64,000 nt of DNA from NCBI GenBank assembly GCA_026913215.1, contig JAPTYK010000001.1, positions 310,001 through 374,000 on the forward strand, written 5' to 3'. A model generated the notes under the pieces. The model was not told the DNA's origin. It worked only from the letters and a program-made list of their open reading frames with translations, and did no database searches. The DNA is from Streptomyces diastatochromogenes. Lineage in GTDB: Bacteria > Actinomycetota > Actinomycetes > Streptomycetales > Streptomycetaceae. Both the position numbers and the translations under genes were made by a program. Shown here piece by piece: positions 1-11,353 of this stretch; positions within the stretch are counted from its first letter, which is position 1, and each line of letters starts with the position of its first letter.

Positions 1-1943
1 CGCAGGACCTCGGGCGCCCTGTCGACCGTGCGCTCCCCGCCAGGACGTCGAGGGCACGGGTGCCGAGCTCGTCGGCGAGGCGCCGGCCGCCCAGGTAGAG
101 CGTGGCGTCCTCGACGGCCGCGAGGACCTCGGCGGTCGTCGCCCGCGCCCGTACGCGGTGCGGCGCAGGCGCTGCTCCAGGACCTGTTCGAGGCTCACGC
201 CCTCGTAGCCGAGTTCGATGAGCGCCCGCTGGTGGGTGCCGAGGGCGAGGTCCCAGGACTCCTGGATCGACCGCTCGCCGAGCCGCCGCTCCCCCATGAC
301 GGGCCGGGCGGCGCCGGCCGGCATCAGGCGGCGCAGCATCCACAGGACGTCGGAGCAAGCCCGCAGTTCCGGCCGGGAGGTCATGTCGAGCAGGGCCCTG
401 CGCACCCCGCGCTGCTGGAGGTTCAGCTCCAGCGGTGCCAGGCGGTCGTGGACGTCCCGGGCCAGCGGCGGCAGCGCCTCGTAGCCGACCTGGCCGATCC
501 GGTCGCCGCCCATCATGTTCTCGACGAGGCGGCGCACGTCGCGGCGCCCGGGGACGCTGTCCTTCTCGATGCAGGTGACCGCGGCGTCCTGGAAGTCGTA
601 CGGCGTGGGCTTGGCCCGGTCCCGCATCCCGGCGAGGAGGATCGACGTCTCGAAGACGGCGATCGCGTCGGCGGTGGAGGCGAGGTAGCCGTTGCGGCGG
701 GCGGCGCGGACGATGTCCACGGACCAGCCGAGCAGTTCGGTCTCGTCGAGGGCGTCGAGGACCGGCGGCTTGCGGAGGAAGCCGGAGAGCCGGTCCTCGG
801 GCGTGGCCGTGGCAGGGAGGGCGGTCGGCGCGGCGGCCTTCGTCCCGGTCCGCTTCGTGCCGGCCTGGCCGTCCAGGCGGTACGGCTTCACCCGGGTGCG
901 CTTGAGGTTCTTCGTCCACTGCGTCGCCGCGATCGACACGGACCCGGGGGCGAGGCCGAACTGGGCCTCGATCGCGGCGTTGCTGGAGGGGATCAGACCG
1001 TACTGCCAGGTCGTGGCCGTGCGAGGAGTGATCTCGAAGCCGTCGGCGCCGTGCACCCCGAACTCCTCGACGCGGCTGGCCGCGTGGAAGGCTCCGCAGA
1101 CGTACAGGCAGTCGGCGGGGTCGGTGCCGGTCGCGGCCAGGTGCGCGCGCATCCGGGTCCACATGTGGCGCTCGCGGTCCTCGTCGGTGCGGACGCGGTC
1201 CCCGTCGCCCGGGGCGAGCCGCCGGAACAGGCTGCCGATGAGGAACATGACCTGGCGGTAGGTGTCGTGGTCGCTGTCGCCGAGCGGTATCTCCACGTAC
1301 TGGTGCCACCACTCCGACCAGTGCCGCACCTTGCCGTGGCGCAGCAGGTGCTCCTCCAGTTCGGCGAAGCGCGGCCGCAGGTCGCCGATCTCGACGCCGA
1401 CGGCCTCGCCGTGGAGCGCGGCCTCGGTGTCGCCCTCCTCGCGGGCCTCCGGCTCGTCGGCGCGCTCGTGCCGCGGGTCCCACTGGAAGACGTGGTCGGA
1501 GGAGCGGTCGACGAGGACCAGTTCCACGCCGGGGGTGTCGAGGGCGTAGGCGATGGCCTGGTACTCGGCGGAGGCCTCGGTGATCGGGGCGACGACGGAC
1601 AGCGGCGCCCAGTCGGCCGGGAAGCCGTCGATGTCGCTCGCGAAGGCCTGCACGGCCACCGGCAGCCGGCAGTTGCGCAGCTCGGTGAGGAGCGGCGTCA
1701 TGTCCTCGCACAGCTCCAGGTAGACGACCTTGGGCTGCTTCTCGCGCAGGCGGCGGGCCATGGCGAGGGCGGAGGCGGGCGAGTGGTGGCAGACGGGAAG
1801 ATCTCCAGGGGTTCCGCCACGGCTCGGTCGACGTCGTCGACCAGGCCGAGGAGGATGCCCTCCAGGGCGTCCGGCCCGTCGGCGAACTCGGCCGCCGCCT
1901 CGTGCAGTTGACCGCGCAGCGCGGTGAAAGGGGTCCCGGTCAC
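1..1943 (-). CDS. DUF5682-like protein, C-terminus beyond window (partial)
   Basis: About 640 residues are visible and the C-terminus lies before base 1. Near residue 47 there is an F-P-V-C-H-H-S-P motif, followed by segments such as LELCEDMTPLL and FASDIDGFPADW. This resembles the DUF5682 family, whose biochemistry I do not know. The GTG start overlaps the stop of the MoxR gene by four bases (GTGA), so translation is probably coupled. At least three single-base losses break the frame, near 1800 (CCGGTC read as CCGTC), near 150 and near 37; restoring one base at each gives one continuous protein. Its place in the SWIM-VWA-MoxR cassette suggests a partner or client of the ATPase (inference). 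Confidence 0.75.
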
Positions 1944-3060
1944 GACAGCTTCGCGATCGCTTCGCGGCCGCCTTCGAGGAACTCGGGCCACGAGCCGCCC
2001 TCCTCCTGCCGCGCGGCTCGACGACGCCGTGCAGGTACTTGTTGAGGATGGCGAGGTCCTCCGGCTCACGCCGGGCGAGCGTGCCGACCAGCGAGGCGGC
2101 GAGGGCGCGGGCGGTCAGGGTGCGCTCGCCGAAGAAGTTGCTGTGCAGGATCGAGTCCTCCAGGACGCCGATCTGCTCGGCGGTGGAGAGGGCGGACTCC
2201 AGCTTCTCGTCGTCGCTGCCGGCCGCGGCGGCGGAGGCCCGCAGGTCGGCGAAGCTCTGGAGGAGGACGTCGAGGAGGGTCGGCGGCACGTCCAGTTCGA
2301 TGGCGTGCCGGCGCAGCAGCTCCTCGGTGCGGAAGCGGACGATCTCCGCCTCGCTCTTCTTGTTCGTCACGACCGGGATGCGGACGAAGTTGAAGCGGCG
2401 CTTGAGCGCGGAGGAGAGGTCGTTGACGCCGCGGTCGCGGCTGTTGGCGGTGGCGATGACCGAGAAGCCGGGCTTGGCGAAGACGATGTTCTCGCCGTCG
2501 GCGCCGTCGAGTTCGGGGACGGAGATGTACTTCTCGGAGAGGATCGAGATGAGCGCGTCCTGGACGTCGCTGGTGGAGCGGGTCAGCTCCTCGAAGCGGC
2601 CGATGGTGCCGGTCTCCATGGCGGTCATGATCGGCGAGGGGATCATCGACTGGCGGGACTGGCCCTTGGCGATGACCATCGACACGTTCCAGGAGTACTT
2701 GATGTGGTCCTCGGTCGTGCCGGCCGTGCCCTGGACGACCTGGGTGGAGTTGCGGCTGATCGCGGCCGCGAGGAGCTCGGCGAGCCAGCTCTTGCCAGTG
2801 CCGGGGTCGCCGATGAGGAGCAGGCCGCGGTCGGAGGCGAGGGTGACGATGGAGCGCTCGACGAAGCTGCGGTCGCCGAACCACTTCTGCGCCACCTCCC
2901 GGTCGAGGCCGTCGGCGCGCTCGGAGCCGAGGATGAACAGGCGGACCATCTTCGGGGACAGGCGCCAGGAGAAGGGCTTGGGGCCGTCGTCGATCGACTC
3001 CAGCCAGTCGAGTTCCTCGGCGTACTTGATCTCGGCGGGGGCGCGGAGCAGGTCGGACAT
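1940..3060 (-). CDS. MoxR-family AAA+ ATPase
   Basis: A AAA+ ATPase of the MoxR type, about 373 residues, cytosolic, expected to use ATP to remodel a partner together with the VWA protein upstream. The Walker A motif GDPGTGKS is at about residues 84-91. The Walker B region is represented by FEELTR and sensor 1 by ATANSRDRG, before a ALKRRFNFV arginine-finger-like segment. The ATG start follows the VWA stop by 47 bases. One base is missing near 2010; the corrected frame ends at a TGA that overlaps the GTG of the DUF5682-like gene. MoxR and VWA genes are classically paired, which supports the call; the substrate is unknown. Confidence 0.9.
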
Positions 3061-3107
3061 GCGGAGGGCCTTTCGGTGTCGGGTGGGTGCGGGGCCTGAG
3101 TGCGCGC

Positions 3108-4688
3108 TCAGGTGAGGAACGTCTTGAGTTCGTGCACGAGCTTGTCGATGTGGCCGGAGACCACCGGGGTGCCGAGCGCCTTGAAGCGCTCCCGGAACCA
3201 GGGGTTGACCTCCTGGCGGCCGGAGCTGGTCACCGAGCCCACGGGGATGAAGCGCACCCCGGAGCGGTGGACCTCCTCGATGCCCTCGAACAGCGGCTGC
3301 GAGCGGTTGAACTCGTAGAAGTCGGAGATCCAGACCATGACGGTGTTCTTCGGCTCGGCGATCTTCGGTCTGGCCATGGCCATCGCCACCGGTCCGTCGT
3401 TGCCGCCGCCGAGGTTGGTGCGCAGCAGCACGTCGAAGGGGTCGTGCACCCAGGGCGTGAGGTCGATCGCGCGGGTGTCGTACGCGATGAGGTGGACGTC
3501 GACCTTGGGCAGCCCGGCGAAGATCGAGGCGAGGATGGTGCAGTTGACCATCGAGTCGACCATGGATCCCGACTGGTCGACGACGACGATCAGCCGCTGG
3601 GGCGTGGTCCTGCGGACGGTGTGCCGGTAGTAGAGGCGGTCGACGTAGAGCCGCTCCTCCTCCGGGCTCCAGTTGGTGAGGTTCTTCCAGATGGTCCGGT
3701 CGAGGTCGAGGTTCCGGAAGACCCGCTTGGGCGGGACCGAGCGGTCGAGCTCGCCCACGGTGGCCTTCTCGACCTGCGTACGGAGCACCTGGGCGACCTC
3801 GTCGACGTACCGCCTGATCAGCGCCTTGGCATTGGCCAGGGCCACGCCGGAGAGGTTGCCCTTGTCCCGCAGCAGCTGCTCGATCAGGGACATGCTGGGG
3901 GTGAGCCGGGCGGCCAGGGCGGGATCGGCCAGCACTTCGCGCAGGTGCATGCGCTGGACGAGGTCGGCCTCGAGGGCGCCGAGCTCCGTTCCGAGGCCGA
4001 CGCCGGTGAGAGCGGCGCCCGCCGCCTTCCCGCCGCGCAGCCCGCCGGGCGGGCAGCCGAGCGCGCGCTCCAGCCAGCCCGCGTCCGACTGCCAGCGGGC
4101 GAGCTGCCCGGCGGAGACGGTGCCGGAGCCGGTGGCGAAGACGTTCAGCAGCAGCTTCGACGCGAGCGCGGCGCGCCGGACCTCGGCGGCGCGGTCGCGC
4201 GCCCCGTCCGCTTCCGGCTCCGGGGCCATCAGGCCGTCGAACTCCCCGGCCAGCTCGGGGTGGCGCTGGACGACGGAGTCCACGGAGGCGCCCGGGTCGA
4301 GCAGCGCGGACGGCAGGCCGATGTCCTCGACGACGGCGAGGCTCGCCGCTTCCAGGGCGGCCTGCTCCTCGGGGTCGAAGAGCCGGGCCAGGAGCCGCCA
4401 GTAGAGGACCTGGCGCCGGTTGACGTCGACGTCGGGCCCGTCCGGCACCGACGGCACGGGGTCGGTCGGGGCGGCGGGGTCGGTCGGGGCGGCGGAGCCG
4501 GTGGGGTCAGCAGGGCCAGTGGGGTCGGTGGGGTCGGCAGGGCTGGTGGGGTCGGTGGGGTCGGCAGGGCTGGTGAGGCCGGTGGGGCCATCCGCTCCGG
4601 TCGGGGCGGCGGGGACGGTGAGGTCGGCGGAAGCACCCGCTCCGGTCGTGGCCGGGTCGTCGGTCGGGAAGGTCGTCGTCTCGTTCAT
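3108..4688 (-). CDS. VWA domain-containing protein
   Basis: Intact 526-residue protein. The N-terminal 85 residues are a low-complexity linker with repeated P-A-D-P-T-D-P units. A helical middle region follows, then a von Willebrand factor A domain with the MIDAS signature D-Q-S-G-S near residue 371 and downstream T and D residues expected of a metal site. VWA proteins next to MoxR ATPases act as metal-dependent adaptors that bring a substrate to the ATPase (family knowledge). The ATG start overlaps the preceding stop by four bases (ATGA). No signal peptide or membrane segment is seen, so it should be cytosolic. Confidence 0.9.
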   Translation of the reverse strand: MNETTTFPTDDPATTGAGASADLTVPAAPTGADGPTGLTSPADPTDPTSPADPTDPTGPADPTGSAAPTDPAAPTDPVPSVPDGPDVDVNRRQVLYWRLLARLFDPEEQAALEAASLAVVEDIGLPSALLDPGASVDSVVQRHPELAGEFDGLMAPEPEADGARDRAAEVRRAALASKLLLNVFATGSGTVSAGQLARWQSDAGWLERALGCPPGGLRGGKAAGAALTGVGLGTELGALEADLVQRMHLREVLADPALAARLTPSMSLIEQLLRDKGNLSGVALANAKALIRRYVDEVAQVLRTQVEKATVGELDRSVPPKRVFRNLDLDRTIWKNLTNWSPEEERLYVDRLYYRHTVRRTTPQRLIVVVDQSGSMVDSMVNCTILASIFAGLPKVDVHLIAYDTRAIDLTPWVHDPFDVLLRTNLGGGNDGPVAMAMARPKIAEPKNTVMVWISDFYEFNRSQPLFEGIEEVHRSGVRFIPVGSVTSSGRQEVNPWFRERFKALGTPVVSGHIDKLVHELKTFLT

Positions 4689-6071
4689 GAGCGCAGCAGC
4701 TTTCCGGCTCGCTCGCGCAGGACGGCGACCGCGTCGGTGGCCGCCTTCTCCGCGCGGACTCCGGCCTTGTCGGTGGTGCCGCCGGCCCAGGCGCCCGCGT
4801 GGACGGCGACGGTCTTCTTGCGGACGGTCGTCTCGACGGCGAGCGGCTGGAGGAGGAACGCCCCGGCGTCCCAGCGGAGGAGGCCCAGGCAGGCGCCGGA
4901 CGCGGCGACGGCCTCCGGGGTGAGGGGCCGGCGGCCGGGGCGCGGTCGGTGTCGACGGCCAGTCGGTGGCCCGCGAGCGTGAGGGTGAGCGTCCCGTCGT
5001 CCGCGTGCTCCGCCGCGTACCCCTCCAGGAGGACGGGCACGGCGAGCCGTACGGGGTGGCGGTCCAGCGGGGCGGTGGCGGGGTCGGTCGCGGTGGCGAG
5101 GGCGACGCGGGCGGTGGCGAAGGGGTCGGCGGGCTCCCCGCGCGGGCGTGCTCGTCGTCCCAGAGGAGGTCGCCCTCCTCGGTGAGGGGCATGCCGTCGA
5201 GCTCCATGGCGCGGCCCTCGCTGACGGCGGCGAGGAGTGACATGCGCGGCCGGAGCAGCTGCCAGATCCCGGCGCCGACGACGGTGTCGGGCTTGGGCGC
5301 GGAGACCGCGGCCCGGACCAGGCGCGGCGGCGTCCCGTCGGCCGGTTCGAACACCGCGTGGACCTGGGCCTGTACGGCGGTGGCGTGCTCCTGGACGTCG
5401 ACGCCGAGGGGCAGCAGGCGGCCGGTCGCGGGGACGCGGCGGGCGTGCGGGCGGCTCCGGGCAGGGTCAGCAGGAGGGCGCGCGACCACAGGTCGGCCCA
5501 GCGGCGCACCGGGACGCGCTCCAGGGTGACCCCGGGCAGGAGGCGGCGAGTTCGGCGGCGAAGCCGTCGAGGAGCGTCGCCCGCCGGCGGAGCGCGGGGT
5601 CCGGCAGCATCGCGGAGACCACGGGTGCGGCGCCGCCGACGAGCTCGTGGTCGATGCCCTGCCAGCCCGCGCGGGCGAGGTCGCACAGCCAGGCGCGGGC
5701 GGCGGACAGGACGTTCGCCGCGGGCTCCTCCCGCCGGTGGTCTCCGGCGACGGGGCGGCAGGGCGGCCGGTGACGTCCGCGGCGCGGGCCGCGAGGGCGT
5801 CGTGGACGGAGCCCATGAGCGCGGTGCGGGCGGCGGCGAGCGCGACGAAGTGGTCCTCGCCCGCGGTGCCGGCCGCGGTCTTGTCGGCGGCCTCGGCGAC
5901 GAGGGCGGCGAGCGGGGTGCCGGCGAGGGCGGCCACCAGCGTGGCGAGCGCCTCGGTCTGGTCGGGCTGCGGGCGGAGCAGGCCGGCGACGAGTGCCTCG
6001 TCGAAGGCGTCCACGGCGGCCAGGGCCTCGTCGAGTCCGTCGACGGGGTCGGCGAGCAGGTCCGTACGCAT
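4685..6071 (-). CDS. unrecognised protein of the SWIM/MoxR/VWA cassette
   Basis: I do not recognise the family; by position it may correspond to the DUF5691-type partner seen in similar cassettes, but I cannot confirm this. About 460 residues can be pieced together from four or five frame segments. The N-terminus is helical and Ala-rich, the middle contains WADLWSRALLLTLPG and VVGAGIWQLLRPRMSLL, and the C-terminus reads KTVAVHAGAWAGGTTDKAG. Breaks fall near 5750, 5480, 5140 and 4930, each compatible with loss of a base in a G/C run. The ATG shares one base with the SWIM stop and the end overlaps the VWA start (ATGA), so it is a true cassette member. Confidence 0.6.
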
Positions 6072-6628
6072 CAGGCGACCGCCCTCGTCGGCGGGAACCA
6101 CTGCATCTCGGGCAACGGCGCGGTGACCGGCTCCAGTTCGAGGTAGGCGAGGTGCCGCAGGAAGCGGCTGAACACCGGGGCGGCGGCGGAGGTGTCGCCC
6201 TGCGCGGGACGCGTGGCGGTCATCGCCGAGACGAGCGCGCCGGCGTCGGGCTCGGCGTCCGGGGTGTCGGCCTTCAGGTAGCGGGCGACGCGCCGCGCGC
6301 CGTACTGGAGGACGGCCTCGGTGACGAGCGCGCGGATGTGGTTGCAGAACGAACCGCGCGCGCCGCCGCAGGGGCGGTTGTTGTTGGTGCTGCACGCGAA
6401 CGCGTACGTCCCTGCGGCGATCGAGGACACGTACACGCGCCCGATGTCGGAGCCGCTGGACACCACGCCCTGCAACCGCCCGTCGGCCAGCTCGACGAAC
6501 GGCACCTTGGCAAGCTTCCGCGGTCGCGCGGGCGGTACCACCCGTGCCGCGCTCGACCTCTCCCAGACCGGCAACGCACTTCTCCCATGCACGTCAAAGG
6601 GGATGTTCACGCCGGAGCGGCGGAACAT
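6071..6628 (-). CDS. SWIM-like zinc finger protein
   Basis: A 185-residue protein with a Cys/His cluster (A-C-S-T-N-N-N-R-P-C-G-G then S-F-C-N-H-I-R-A-L) near residues 78-98. The final C-x-H-x-x-x-L resembles the end of SWIM zinc fingers, which bind nucleic acid or protein. It is the first gene of the cassette and ends in TGATG with the next gene. I chose the ATG preceded by GGGG about ten bases upstream; in-frame GTG (6649) and TTG (6655) starts would add 7 or 9 residues. No catalytic motif is seen. The fit to SWIM is by pattern only. Confidence 0.75.
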   Translation of the reverse strand: MFRRSGVNIPFDVHGRSALPVWERSSAARVVPPARPRKLAKVPFVELADGRLQGVVSSGSDIGRVYVSSIAAGTYAFACSTNNNRPCGGARGSFCNHIRALVTEAVLQYGARRVARYLKADTPDAEPDAGALVSAMTATRPAQGDTSAAAPVFSRFLRHLAYLELEPVTAPLPEMQWFPPTRAVA

Positions 6629-6657
6629 CGACAACGTATCCCCGCCCACTGACAACG

Positions 6658-6703
6658 CCCCGGGACACCGCCCCGGACACCGCCCCGGACACCGCCTCCG
6701 GAC
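6658..6703. repeat. short tandem repeat, about 12 bp unit
   Basis: Three near-identical copies of CCCCGGACACCG (the first carries one extra G) followed by a partial copy, just upstream of the SWIM-like gene on the minus strand. It lies where a promoter or leader for the cassette would be expected. It could be a regulator-binding array or a chance slippage repeat. Confidence 0.7.
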
Positions 6704-7117
6704 TCCGTCGGGCGAGGGGGCCCGGCGGGCCGCCGGGTGCTTCCAACTCCCGTATGAGACAAGGCGTCAAAGGAGTAACGCCCTGGTGAAGAGCGCGGAT
6801 CGACGGCCTCCGGGCGCGCGGTCAGGTTAAAAACAAGCCAAGCTCAATCCGGTCGCAAGTGCCGGATGAGCCCTCGCACTTCAGGCGCCTACAGCCCGCT
6901 CAGCGCCCGTCACCACAGGTCACAAGGGCGCGCCCCCGTCGACGGGCCTCCGACGGGCGGCTGACCGGCGGAGGATCAACCTTCAAAGCTTCAGCACAAG
7001 TTGCGCACATCCCTCTTCTGAAGGGCCGCGATGCTCTAGATTGACCTTGCTTCACAAGCCCGGACACCAGGCGACAAATCATGATCAATCGACTGGAGTG
7101 GTGTTCGGGCGGCGCGG
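6704..7117. other. divergent intergenic region between the two operons
   Basis: No convincing gene. The stretch 6825-6860 and 6995-7095 is poorer in GC than its surroundings (for example GGTTAAAAACAAGCC and GCGACAAATCATG), as expected for promoters. It must hold the promoters for both the minus-strand cassette and the plus-strand exopolysaccharide operon. I could not match any -35/-10 pair with correct spacing confidently, though TTGACC at 7041-7046 is a candidate -35. Confidence 0.5.
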
Positions 7118-7173
7118 CTCGGGAGGCGGGGGCCTTCCGAGGGAGGAACAGCGCGGGAGGCGGGGGTCTCCCG
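7118..7173 (+). promoter_or_regulatory. two tandem hairpins in the exopolysaccharide operon leader
   Basis: Hairpin 1: CTCGGGAGGC (7118-7127), loop GGGG, GCCTTCCGAG (7132-7141), ten pairs with one G-T wobble. Hairpin 2: CGGGAG (7154-7159), loop of eight, CTCCCG (7168-7173). The two share the core GGGAGGCGGGGG and so form a direct repeat of a stem-loop. The second ends 14 bases before the GTG start and just before the ribosome binding site, so a role in attenuation or translation control is plausible (inference). Confidence 0.65.
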
Positions 7174-7187
7174 GGGGGAGAGGAACC

Positions 7188-8710
7188 GTGTGGAGCGAAC
7201 ACGTCCAGTCCACTGGCGCCCGGGGGGGTTCTGTGCAGCAGCGGCAATTGGTCGCCCCGTTCCCATCGGGGAGCGAGCAGCTGGAGAACGGTGCGATCAG
7301 CCGGCCCTCGTTCGACTGGGAACAGCGCTACCGCCGTGCCGTGATCACCAGTGACACGCTGGCCACCGCCCTCGTGGTGGCGGCGATAGGCGGCTTCTTC
7401 GGCGTCAGGGACGCGGCCAACTGGCACGAGAAGTGGAGCTTCCTCGCCTTCGGCACCGAGCTGCTGGTCCTGGGGACGCTCGCGGTGGGCCGTGCGTGGG
7501 CTCCCGCCGTGCTCGGCCAGGGCGCCGAGGAGTTCCGCCGCCTCGGGCGCTCGCTGTTCACCTCCGCCGTCGTCCTGGCGCTGGGCGGGATCGCCCTCGG
7601 CTCGCGCAACATCAAGCTCTGGATATTCGTCGCGATACCGGCGATCGCGCTCGTCACCATGACCGAGCGGTATCTGCTCCGCCTCTGGCTGCACAAGCAG
7701 CGGAAGGACGGGCGGTGCCTGCGTCCGGTGCTCGCCGCCGGAAGCCTCGCCACCGTGCACGACCTGATCACCCGGACCCGCAAGTTCCCGCACCTCGGCT
7801 GGCGGGTGGAGGCGGTCTGCACGGCGGACAGCCCCGGGCCCGAGGGCGACCAGCTGGACGGTGTGCCGATCGTCGGCCGGCTGACCGACGTCGCGGGCCA
7901 CGTCCGCCGCGACGGCTACCGGGTCGTCGCGGTCACGCCGGACCCGCACTGGTCGCCCGACCGGCTCCAGCGGCTGGCCTGGAACCTCGAGGGCAGCGAC
8001 GCCGAGATGATCGTGGCCCCGTGCTCATGGAGGTGGCCGGGCCCCGGCTGCACGTCGACGCGGTGCTCGGGATCCCGCTGCTGCGGGTGAGCATGCCGAC
8101 GTTCACCGGCGGCCGCCGCGCGGTCAAGGAGGTCGCCGACCGGATGGGCGCGGCGGTCCTGCTGCTGCTGTTCGCCCCGCTGATGTTACTCGTCGGCCTG
8201 CTGGTCCTGCTGGACAGTCCGGGCGGGGCGGTCTACCGCCAGCGCAGGGTCGGCAAGGACGGCCGCGAGTTCACCATCCTGAAGTTCCGCACCATGGTCT
8301 CCGGGGCGCACAAGGCGCGCGCCGAGCTGGCCGGACTCAACGAGGGCGCGGGGCTGCTGTTCAAGGTCCGCCGGGATCCGCGGGTGACCCGGGTCGGCGC
8401 GGTGCTGCGCCGGTACTCGCTCGACGAGCTCCCGCAGCTGTTCAACGTGCTCACCGGCTCGATGTCGCTGGTCGGCCCGCGGCCTCCGCTGCCGGAGGAG
8501 TCCGCCGCGTACAACCCGGACATCCGGCGGCGCCTGCTCGTCAAGCCCGGCCTCACCGGCCTGTGGCAGATCAGCGGACGCAGCGACCTGCCGTGGGAGG
8601 AGGCGGTCCGTCTTGACCTGCGGTACGTGGAGGACTGGTCGCTCGCCCTCGACGCGGTGATCCTGTGGAAGACGCTGCGCGCGGTGCTCTACGGGCACGG
8701 GGCCTACTGA
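7188..8710 (+). CDS. polyprenyl-phosphate hexose-1-phosphate transferase (initiating enzyme)
   Basis: Starts the repeat unit by transferring a sugar 1-phosphate from a nucleotide sugar to undecaprenyl phosphate at the membrane. About 507 residues: four or five hydrophobic segments in the first 170 residues, a CoA-binding-like middle, one further membrane segment (VLLLLFAPLMLLVGLLVLL) and a C-terminal bacterial sugar transferase domain with KFRTM, DELPQLFNVL, SLVGPRPPLPEE and PGLTGLWQISGRS. The GTG start follows a strong GGGGGGAGAGGA site. One G is missing near 8022. Codon 8186-8188 is TTA, the rare leucine codon read by bldA tRNA. First gene of a 22-gene operon. Confidence 0.92.
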
Positions 8711-8783
8711 TGCGGGGGGAGCGTCGTCCGGTCGGCGCGCTGATGGCAGGCCACAAGGGCCTGCCCTGGGGGAGGAACGGGTC

Positions 8784-10088
<1,305 letters not shown>

Positions 10089-10099
<11 letters not shown>

Positions 10100-11353
10100 C
10101 ACGACCGGCGGCGGCGGGCGGGCCCGTCGCGCGCTGATCCTGGTGGAGAACCTGTCGGTGCCGTTCGACCGGCGGGTGTGGCAGGAGTGCACGACCCTGC
10201 GCGACGCGGGCTGGGAGGTGCACGTCATCTGCCCCCGCGGGGAGAAGCGGGACACGGAGGCGGAGGCCGTGATCGACGGGGTGCGGATCCACCGCTACCC
10301 CCTGCGGGCGGCCACCGGAGGGCCGGCCGGCTACCTCCGGGAGTACGGCACGGCGCTGTGGCACACGGTCCGGCTGGCCCGCGGGGTCGGACCGGTCGAC
10401 GTCGTGCACGCCTGCAATCCGCCGGACCTGCTGTTCCTGCCCGCCCTGTGGCTGAAGCGGCGGGGGGCGCGGTTCGTCTTCGACCAGCACGACCTGGTGC
10501 CCGAGCTGTACCTCTCCCGGTTCGACCGCGGCAAGGACCTGCTCTACCGCGGGGTGTGCGCGCTGGAGCGGATGACCTACCGGGCCGCGGACGTCGTGCT
10601 CGCCACCAACGAGAGCTACAAGGACGTCGCGGTGCGCCGCGGCGGGCAGCGGCCCGAGGACGTCTTCGTGGTGCGCAGCGCGCCCGACATCGACCGGTTC
10701 CACCCCGTGCCGGCCGAGCCGGAGCTGAAGCGCGGCAAGCCCCATCTGCTGTGCTACCTCGGCGTCATGGGTCCGCAGGACGGCGTCGACTACGCCCTGC
10801 GGGCCCTCGCGAAGCTGCGCGACGAGCTCGGCCGGACCGACTGGCACGCGGTGTTCGTCGGATCCGGCGACGCCTTCGACGACATGGTGGCGCTGTCCCG
10901 GCGGCTCGGGCTCTCGGAGCAGGTGCAGTTCACCGGGCGCATCCCGGACGCCGACCTGGCGCGCTACCTGTCCACCGCGGACGTGTGCCTCTCCCCCGAC
11001 CCGCGCAATCCGCTCAACGACGTGTCGACGATGAACAAGGTCCTGGAATACATGGTGATGGGCCGGCCGATCGTCTCGTTCGACCTCCGGGAGGCGCGGG
11101 TCTCCGCCGGTGACGCCGCCGTGTACGCCCCGCCAACGACGAGGCCGCGTTCGCCGGGCTCGTGGCGCGGCTGCTCGACGATCCGGAGGAGCGCGCCCGG
11201 ATGGGCAAGATCGGCCAGGAGCGGATCGGCGGGCAGCTCTCCTGGCGGCACTCGCAGGAATCGCTGCTGGCCGCCTACGCGGCGGCCTGCCGTGACCAGA
11301 ATCCGCCGTCGGCGGGCGACCCGGACCGGGCGGGGACGAGGCCGCGCAGTTGA
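10089..11353 (+). CDS. glycosyltransferase family 4
   Basis: Cytosolic or membrane-associated GT-B glycosyltransferase, about 421 residues, adding one sugar to the lipid-linked repeat unit. N-terminal acceptor half with VENLSVPFDRRVW and VVHACNPPDLL; C-terminal donor half with a G-x-G-D-x-F-D-D turn, FTGRIP and NDVSTMNKVLEYMVMGRPIV, typical of family 4. The best start is TTG inside the end of the dehydrogenase gene. One G is missing near 11130 (CCGGCC read as CCGCC), after which the LLDDPEERARMG helix restores the normal C-terminus. The stop overlaps the next start as TTGA. Confidence 0.88.

Noticed and set aside
28..4982. Three long open frames on the plus strand
   Set aside because: They are antisense to the SWIM/VWA/MoxR/DUF5682 genes, show no domain, and are rich in Arg, Gly and Ala as expected of shadow frames at very high GC.
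6772..6830. A 14-residue open frame behind AAAGGAG
   Set aside because: Too short, spacing of ten bases is wide, and no conservation can be judged.
6704..7117. A defined sigma-70-type promoter for the exopolysaccharide operon
   Set aside because: TTGACC at 7041 has no acceptable -10 at 16-19 bases; I keep only a general promoter region.
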